64,000 nucleotides of DNA, from NCBI GenBank assembly GCA_038501195.1, contig JBBPUQ010000005.1:2976001-3040000 (forward strand), given 5' to 3'. The notes under the pieces are model-generated. The model saw only the letters and a program-made list of their open reading frames with translations, had not been told where the DNA came from and searched no databases. A program made the position numbers and the translations under genes. The DNA comes from Nemania diffusa. Lineage: Eukaryota; Ascomycota; Sordariomycetes; Xylariales; Xylariaceae. Shown piece by piece: positions 57,710 to 64,000 of this stretch. Position 1 is the first letter of the stretch. Every line of letters begins with the position of its first letter.

Positions 57710-59836
57710 TCAGGGCGAGAACCTGCCGACGAGCTTCTTCAGGCCCACGAGCTCCTTGAGGCCTTCGAGCTCTTTGAGGACACCCGGGTTCATGTCGCCG
57801 CCGGCGACGCGCAGCGCCATCTCGCTGATACGGCGCGACTTCTCGAGCGCCTCCTTCTCGCGCCGTGCTTTTGTCTTGCTCGACCCGCTCGGCGCCACCC
57901 CAGTCATCAGCATGTCCCCGTGGTTCGGCGTGTAGTTGACGAAGTTGAGACCGAACCCTCCCCCTCCTCCCCCTCCTCCTTCCCCCCCTCCGCCGCCACT
58001 ACTACCACGACGACCCGGCGTCCCCGCTGAGAAGGCCGTGGACGCGGAGCCCCCCGACGGCGTGCGCGATTCGCCGCCTCCGGTGCGCCGCGTGAACGAG
58101 CGCTGCTTGCGCATCGTCAGCGACGAGCTGCGGTGCTGGCGCCGCTCCTGGTGGTGGTTGGTGCTGCCGCTGCCGCCGTGGTGTGGGCCCCCGTGCCCGT
58201 GCTCGTGCCTATGCCGCGCCATCGGCGACGGAGACTGCGACTCCTCCCGCAGATACCCCATGCTCATGCTGTGGTGCAGCTTGCGCGGCGAGGTCTGGGA
58301 GCCGTGGTGTCTGGCGCCCGAAGACGGGGCCCGCGGTCGCGGCCGCCGGTCCGTGTGCCCGTGTACTTTACTGCTCCCGTGCGCTTGCTGAAAATGGTGC
58401 GCGTGCGCGCGGTTGAGCGAAGGTGTGCGCTGCAGGTGGTAGCTGGACGACGAGGCGGTGGGGGGCGCAAGGACGTGCTCGTTGAGGTTCAGCACACCTG
58501 CCTGTGGCGTTCGCGGCTGCGGCATGTGTATCATCAGACCCGAGAGGTCCGCGTTGTACTCATACGGAAGATCGGCCTGTTGGTTGTGCATGGCCATGTT
58601 ATGCGCGGCGTTGCCGTTCATCGTGCGGTGGTGGTGGCGGTGATGTGCGGGATCCGCGTGCGCCATATCGCTCGGATGTGGCGCGTCCCACCAACTCGGG
58701 CTCGATATAGTGCCATTTCCGTTGTCAGTCACGTAGGCAGCCGAAGACGGCGTTGAAGACCACAGAGCAGGGTCATCGTTGTATTTCAAGTCGGTTAGGA
58801 GCCCTTCCAAGGGCCACTCCGCCGAGCTCGTGCTCCGATACGCCTTCTGTGGATGGCGAAAGGAGGCGCCCATGTTCACGTTCACGGGGGCCGTCACGTG
58901 GTTGTTGAAGAACGTTTCCCCATTGTTCACTGGAGTGTCGATGGGCGTGCTGACGCCTGGCTGCTTGGGTTGGTGAATGAGAGCCGGTGCGCCGAGCACG
59001 TCGTCGTCGCAGAACGGGTCATCGATGTGCCCACTGACAAACCCTATCCGGCCTGACATGGGCGGCGTTGCCGGTAGACCATGGCAGTCTATTGGCTCCT
59101 GCTTTATTATCTCTGTCGGGTCTGCAAACTCATTATAGTTTAAGTCAAAAATGCTGTCAAGTCCAGATCTCGGATCGTCTAAGAATGGGCTTAGATCAGA
59201 CATATCGATGTGTGGATATTGTTCTTGCTTGGCTGGCTTGGCGCGGCGCGGCGCACGCCGCATAGTAGCATAGACGGATTCGACAAACCGACTATGCTTG
59301 CGTGGGCTTAGTGGTGCCCGAGCGAGTGGCGGCGTTGAAGGTGCGGTTGCATTCCTCCGAGGTGGCGACGACTGCAACGATATGCCTTCAAGATGCAGCA
59401 ATTCCGAGTCTGATATCGAACCGTTGCTGAGGATAGGGTCTCCGGCTGGCGCTATTGGTAATGCTGGAATGGAATTGGAATTGGAATTGGAATTGGAATT
59501 GGAATCGACTTGAATTGATGATGTGGTTTGTGCTGCGACGACGACAGGTTGGCTCGTAGGCGTGACTGGTCTCTCGGTATGAGAGCTATCCGGAGGCAGA
59601 TCCGACGGGCCCGTGGCGGAACTAGCCAGTTCATTCTGAAGAGACTCCAGAAGAATAGAGGGGCTAGGCGGATCCTCGAGAACATCGCCCCCCAAGGTTG
59701 CTGCATCTCCGACGTCAAAGGTCACGAACTGGTCAAAGAAGTGATCGCTCGCTACGGCAAGCTCCTCATTGTCCGGCCAGTGTGGGAGCTGGGTCTGATC
59801 TTTGTCCATGGGGTAATGCAGTGCCGCGAAGGCCAT
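57710..59836 (-). CDS. wetA: WetA developmental regulator of conidial maturation
   Basis: Nuclear regulator that in Aspergillus acts after BrlA and AbaA to complete spore-wall formation and conidial maturation. Intronless, 708 aa. Two family hallmarks are visible: the N-terminal acidic/aromatic block SDHFFDQFVTFD (~30-41) and the C-terminal ESC1/WetA-related domain (~630-690), NFVNYTP...MLMTGVAPSGSSKTKARREKEALEKSRR, which carries a bipartite basic stretch. Between them the protein is disordered and Ser/Pro/His-rich, with an (NS)n run (~111-121), an IKQEP motif, His-rich patches and a Gly tract just before the conserved domain. The C-terminus has leucine repeats (LEGLKELVGLKKLVG). Length is somewhat greater than Aspergillus WetA because of low-complexity insertions. 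Identification is strong from the C-terminal domain. Confidence 0.92.
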   Translation of the reverse strand: MAFAALHYPMDKDQTQLPHWPDNEELAVASDHFFDQFVTFDVGDAATLGGDVLEDPPSPSILLESLQNELASSATGPSDLPPDSSHTERPVTPTSQPVVVAAQTTSSIQVDSNSNSNSNSNSIPALPIAPAGDPILSNGSISDSELLHLEGISLQSSPPRRNATAPSTPPLARAPLSPRKHSRFVESVYATMRRAPRRAKPAKQEQYPHIDMSDLSPFLDDPRSGLDSIFDLNYNEFADPTEIIKQEPIDCHGLPATPPMSGRIGFVSGHIDDPFCDDDVLGAPALIHQPKQPGVSTPIDTPVNNGETFFNNHVTAPVNVNMGASFRHPQKAYRSTSSAEWPLEGLLTDLKYNDDPALWSSTPSSAAYVTDNGNGTISSPSWWDAPHPSDMAHADPAHHRHHHRTMNGNAAHNMAMHNQQADLPYEYNADLSGLMIHMPQPRTPQAGVLNLNEHVLAPPTASSSSYHLQRTPSLNRAHAHHFQQAHGSSKVHGHTDRRPRPRAPSSGARHHGSQTSPRKLHHSMSMGYLREESQSPSPMARHRHEHGHGGPHHGGSGSTNHHQERRQHRSSSLTMRKQRSFTRRTGGGESRTPSGGSASTAFSAGTPGRRGSSGGGGGEGGGGGGGGFGLNFVNYTPNHGDMLMTGVAPSGSSKTKARREKEALEKSRRISEMALRVAGGDMNPGVLKELEGLKELVGLKKLVGRFSP
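59471..59506. repeat. (GGAATT)n hexanucleotide repeat within wetA
   Basis: Six tandem hexamers, the last ending in C, encoding the Asn-Ser run on the minus strand; the frame is unaffected by whole-unit changes. Confidence 0.9.
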
Positions 59837-61439
59837 GTTGTCGACGAAAGAGAGAAAGGTAAGCGCAGCTATACAGTTGATGAACGACAGGTGGATAGAA
59901 GGAGACCTCCCCCCCTAGCAGCGACAAGATTATAAGGTAGCTGTCGGAGAAAGAGGTCGGAAAGGTAGGAGGTGGTGCTTGTATCTACTTTCAAGCAAGT
60001 CAACAAAATATGACCGAGTCTGGCACAGCAACAACAGAAATAAGAACATAGGAGCCGTCCCGAGGCTGAAGACATTAAAGATAAGTCATGATAGGTGCCC
60101 GTAGCAACCGGACAGACACAATTGGGAAATGGTCCGCAGGAATGTGGATTGAGGCACCAGGTGAACCAGGTGAAGCTGGGGGTCTGCTCAAACTCATTCC
60201 TCCCCCGGTCTTATAAAGGAGAGCAGTAACAAGTACACATCTCCCTCGACCGTCGCGCGGCCGAGTGTATCCATCCTGGCAGATTTCATGCGGCATATCG
60301 ACGAGGTGCCGTGGACGAACAAAGAAAGAGGCTGCTCAAAGAGCGTCAGGCCCGCTCGTTGTTGATCCGAGTCGTTATAATATAGACTTGACCCTTGCAC
60401 GGCACCGCACAAGCCAATGTGGGGAACGCCGTCCAGACAGAGACAAAGAACCCTGGAATGGAGAGCCGCCAACTGGGGGATCAGTGCTTCGCAACGACAA
60501 ATTAGCCCCCATACACAGATTGAAACCTTTATCAAATTGGTGTCTTGTGGCTTACCAGAGAACGCTGAACACTGAATGCTGCGCTGCGCTGCGCTGTACT
60601 GCGCTGCACTGCGCCGCGCCACTTGACGAAAAGCATGACATCAATTACCTACTGTTGGTAGTGTGTGGTAGGAGGGGATATGCAAAATGCGACAAATTCC
60701 CTATATTCTGTCAGCTCTAACTCAATTCTTTTCTTGCTCATCATAGGCACATATTCTCATAGTCTCATTTTGTTTGGTATCATAGGCTTTGGCTACTCGT
60801 ATGGTGACAGTGGACTATCGTGGCACGTTCTGTCTTTGTTCTCGTATCACGGTCATAGTGTCTATAGTGTATGGAGATACACAAAGCCTGAATGTCACAG
60901 TATTCTGGTTTCCGGAAACAATGAATGAGAGAGCGAAAAAGATTCGCTTTGTAGGTGAGCGTTTTGATTCAATGATGCATCCAGCTAGCTCTGCTGCTGC
61001 TGCGATACGTGGATAGCAGTGACGGGTGATCTATCGAGTTTGTGGCTCGAGTCATAATGGTCATGTCAAGGCGAGCTAATGGCTCTCCCGTCGTGGTTGG
61101 GTCGTCTTCCCTTGAATGCAAGGTAGACAGCGCTTCATCGAGTGAGCTCTGCATCTTTCGGGTATCTTCTCCTCGTTGTCTCATAGCTGTCACAACCCCT
61201 CATCTCCTCGTAGCCCTGACCGAACAAAATACAAGATTCCCTGCGGGGAACACCATGCCCAATGCTGCCAACGCCCTATGCATGATCTATCCAAGCCCCC
61301 AAGTGCCGGTGCCCTAGCTCGCCGGCTGTGATGTTGTAACCTCGGTTGTAGCCTGTCCGTCCGTAACGCCTGCCTGTCTTGCCCTGGGTATATTTAATAT
61401 GATTGACAAAGGGAAATCATTAAAAAAGCACTCGATGAA
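59837..61439. other. intergenic 1.6 kb, wetA upstream region
   Basis: Promoter and 5' region of wetA plus the downstream region of the 61.4-kb gene. It contains a (GCGCT)n-like tract at 60579-60615. wetA promoters in Aspergillus carry AbaA sites (CATTCY): CATTCC is present on the plus strand near 60195-60200, but a six-base match is weak evidence. Confidence 0.45.
60579..60615. repeat. (GCGCT)n imperfect tandem repeat
   Basis: About seven GCGCT/GCACT/GTACT-type pentamers in a non-coding region upstream of wetA. Confidence 0.75.
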
Positions 61440-62731
61440 TTAAGACATTGTAGAAGGCGGTCTAGATGTAGATGCTGATGCAGATGTTTCGGAGATGCGT
61501 GCGGGACTCGTCCTGCGTCTCCGTCGCATGCGAGGCACGCTCTTTTTCATATTTTTGCATGATTGGGCTGCCTCGGACGAGGACCGATACCGCAGCAACC
61601 CGAATTTTCTGATTCCCGCCGGGGCACTCGCATGGCGTAGAGCTAGGTTATCGTTGAGTAGTGCCTCCTCATCCAATTCACCGTGGCACATGTCGATCTC
61701 CAGCTGCATGCGACCCGGTAGTGCTAGGGGGGTGACTGGATCTTGCGGTTCGATACAATTCATAGATGCGGGAAATGCCGAGGACGTTGACGGTGTTTTG
61801 CTCGGCGAGGGTGGTGACGAGTTTTGTACGTTGCATTGTACGCCATTCTCGATCATGCCCGTCACGAGATCTAACATGCGAAGATTGGAAGCACTCTTGT
61901 GAAGACGCGTGTCTGTACTCCGCCGTGGCCGTTTAATGTCGTTTGGTTTGGAGAGAGTTTTGTCCTCCGGTGCAGCGTCCGGGACCAGGCCGTGGGGGCG
62001 AGATAGACCCGGTGACTGAAGAGGCTGAAGAGGCTGACAAGGCTCACATGGTAGAGGTGTAGGTATCGTCGTCCGAGGGTATGGATCGTCTTGCATCGAG
62101 GCCTCCGGTATGGGACCCAGTACGGGACTTAGCACGGGGGTGGGCTCCAATGGTTGCCACTGCTCTGGCACGTGCGTGGAAATGTCATTTAACCCTTCAT
62201 ATCGAAATCCCATGTCCGCCCCGGTCTCTCCTATGTCTTTGTGCCCCCCGTCCTGGTCTAAGAAGTGCCATCGTAGTGAATCCTGGAAAATGGGTTTCCT
62301 ATTCAGTCGGTGGACGAGCCGGTCAAGCTCTACAGCCACATCTCCCGTGCCACCCGAGAAGGCCCTGCCATGATCCGGTTCAGGTGGAGTCATGGGCAAG
62401 CTCAGTCGTGGAGAGAGCGATTGCTGCATGGACAGTTCGCGGATACGGTAGAGGGCAGGATCGTCGGTGGACGCCATGCTCGAGTTGGTCTCCCGGCGGA
62501 GGGAGAACTCCTCGAGCACTCTTCTCTGTGCCCAAGATCGATGGTGACGCCCAGGAAACGGTGAGTAGACACCATAAGTGAGGTTGGTATTGGGTTGGTA
62601 CTGGGTGGATAGTTCGGAGGGGTGGTCGTGGAGGGTCGAGAAGGAGGAAGAGGAGGAGGAGGAGTAGTAGTAATAGTAATAGCAGTAGTAGTCGACAAGT
62701 CTCGTAGGGAAGGGAGGTCCATGTTCGCCAT
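61440..62731 (-). CDS. Ser/Pro-rich fungal protein of unknown function
   Basis: Probable two-exon gene: 62731-62573 and 62525-61440, joined in phase through a 47-bp intron (GTGTCT donor, CACAG acceptor) to 414 aa. The N-terminal exon is a Thr/Pro-rich run (TITTTPPPPLPPSRPSTTTP). The main exon has a possible conserved core (DDPALYRIRELSMQQSLSPR; VAVELDRLVHRLNRKPIFQD) and then long Pro/Ser-rich disorder. The C-terminus is basic (MRRRRRTSP), suggesting nuclear localisation. No family recognised. The donor is weak; if not used, translation may begin at the Met 15 residues into the main exon. It follows wetA on the same strand with a 1.6-kb gap; no functional link can be claimed. Confidence 0.6.
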
Positions 62732-64000
62732 GCCGGGGATTGCTAGGGTTTAGTAGGTGTCACCCAAGAACATCAGCAAGGCTTGGCGGTTTTCTTGGCT
62801 TTGATGTGCTCACCAGGCGCTCACCAGAAACCTGCTATCCTAGGAGATGCGCCACCAGTTTAGTTCTCGCGCTAATGCAGATCCAACAGACCCACGACAG
62901 CTTGGACTTTGGCGTCTTTTTACAGAATACTTACCTACCGTACCTGCTGTACATACTTACATTACGAATGCGTCTGGGCAGGAGCGGGCAAGCTCTATGG
63001 ACCCGAGACCCGCAAGACTTTCTCCTAGATTATGTACGTATAGTAGCCGTCTTACTTACAGGAAGTACTGTAAGTATTCTGTAGTGTGGTACAGAATGTT
63101 TACCGATAGTACTGTACTAGTAGGTAGGTAGGTAGTAGTCCAGGTAGGTATCACAGTATACACACACTGTTGCAATAGGCACCTATCCACCCACCTACCT
63201 ACCTATGCGTACATACCTACCTACTTATACTTATCTAGCCTACCTGGTAGTCACACTCCGGGCTGCCCTACGCTATCTACAGTAGACGGTGCTGAGCTAC
63301 GCTGCGAGCTACCTAGCCTACCAGCTAGGCATCCAATAGCCACCACCTACTTATATCTATCTACCTTACCTATTAGTGCACCCGGTGGGATATGGGCTGT
63401 TGTACTCAAAATCATCATGCGTACCTACAGTACGATTGACAAGCAACCCATACTTTGTACACTCTTTTGTTTCGCTGCGAGGATTTCTCGAGTGATGATG
63501 ATACATGATCATGTGTAACACTATACCTGGTATTTGTGGTTATGCTTAGGTATTCGATACCTACCTACGTACATGTATGTAGTATGGTAGGTGGCAGCGA
63601 GGTGTGACGTGAGGCGTGAAGCAGTCAGACGGTGAAATACTTGCAGCAGGCTACTACTATCGTACCGTACCGAACATGGTTCTGGGATGGCACCGAACCA
63701 GTTCTCCGCGTTGTGGCCTTGTGAAGTCATGACTGGTACGCTACGGGGTGGGCTACGGAGATGATGGAGACGATTAAAATGGGCTAATTACTGTAGCGAT
63801 GATAAGGATGCTGGTCTGGAGACCCCGGTCCCAGCACGATGGGTTTTCCAGGTGGATCAGAAAAGGTGGAACAAGCCTAGATGCCCGTCTGACTGATGAT
63901 GATCATGTGCAAGGCCTATCTACTGTACGTACCTAATATACATGCCATACCTACAGTAGGTAAGTACGTGTAAGTTCAGCGAGGAATCCCTACTGCGTAT
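62732..64000. other. intergenic, dense in CCTACCTA/TAGGTAGG words
   Basis: Upstream region of the 61.4-62.7 kb gene to the window edge. The 62.9-63.4 kb part is unusually rich in TAGGTAGG, CCTACCTA and CTACATAC words on both strands. No coding trace. Confidence 0.5.

Overview
The window is nuclear DNA of a filamentous ascomycete (Pezizomycotina, most likely Sordariomycetes). Genes are interrupted by short GT-AG introns of roughly 45-120 bp, gene density is low, and there is a clear wetA conidiation regulator, a secreted ascomycete-type laccase, a fungal S10 carboxypeptidase and a DUF6536 membrane protein. No prokaryotic operons, CRISPR arrays, rRNA genes or convincing tRNA genes were seen. 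I cannot assign a species.

Layout. 0-8 kb: a 2-hydroxyacid dehydrogenase (+), an 11-exon Dal5-type MFS transporter (-) and a 7-exon laccase (-). 8-14.3 kb: gene-poor, with one coding-like exon. 14.3-17.2 kb: a HAD hydrolase (-) divergent from ribosomal protein uL18/RPL5 (+). 17.2-23.4 kb: gene-poor except a small P/Q/H-rich repeat protein. 23.4-27.3 kb: a large leucine-rich-repeat protein related to yeast MHP1 (+). 28.3-30.5 kb: a DUF6536 multi-pass membrane protein (-). 33.8-34.9 kb: a histidine phosphatase (-) bracketed by a 67/68-bp inverted repeat. 35-42 kb: AT-rich, then simple-repeat-rich, without a clear gene. 42.3-45.1 kb: a tiny cysteine-rich secreted candidate (-) and an F-box-like protein (+). 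46.5-47.6 kb: an ER-type short-chain dehydrogenase (+). 48.9-49.2 kb: a small cysteine-rich secreted protein (-). 49.3-54.7 kb: AT-rich, with two decayed coding traces and an orphan ORF. 54.8-56.8 kb: a secreted serine carboxypeptidase (+). 57.7-59.8 kb: wetA (-). 61.4-62.7 kb: an unrecognised serine/proline-rich protein (-). The rest is intergenic, dense in CCTACCTA/TAGGTAGG words.

The genes are independent transcription units; I see no biosynthetic cluster. Secreted laccase, carboxypeptidase and small cysteine-rich proteins fit a saprotrophic or plant-associated life style (inference). Exon structures were worked out by hand from splice sites, reading phase and family conservation; phases add up in every multi-exon model. 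The least expected signal is the hairpin-containing inverted repeat around the phosphatase gene, with a third partial copy next to it, suggesting a non-autonomous mobile element family. I did not find a convincing wholly new multi-gene system.
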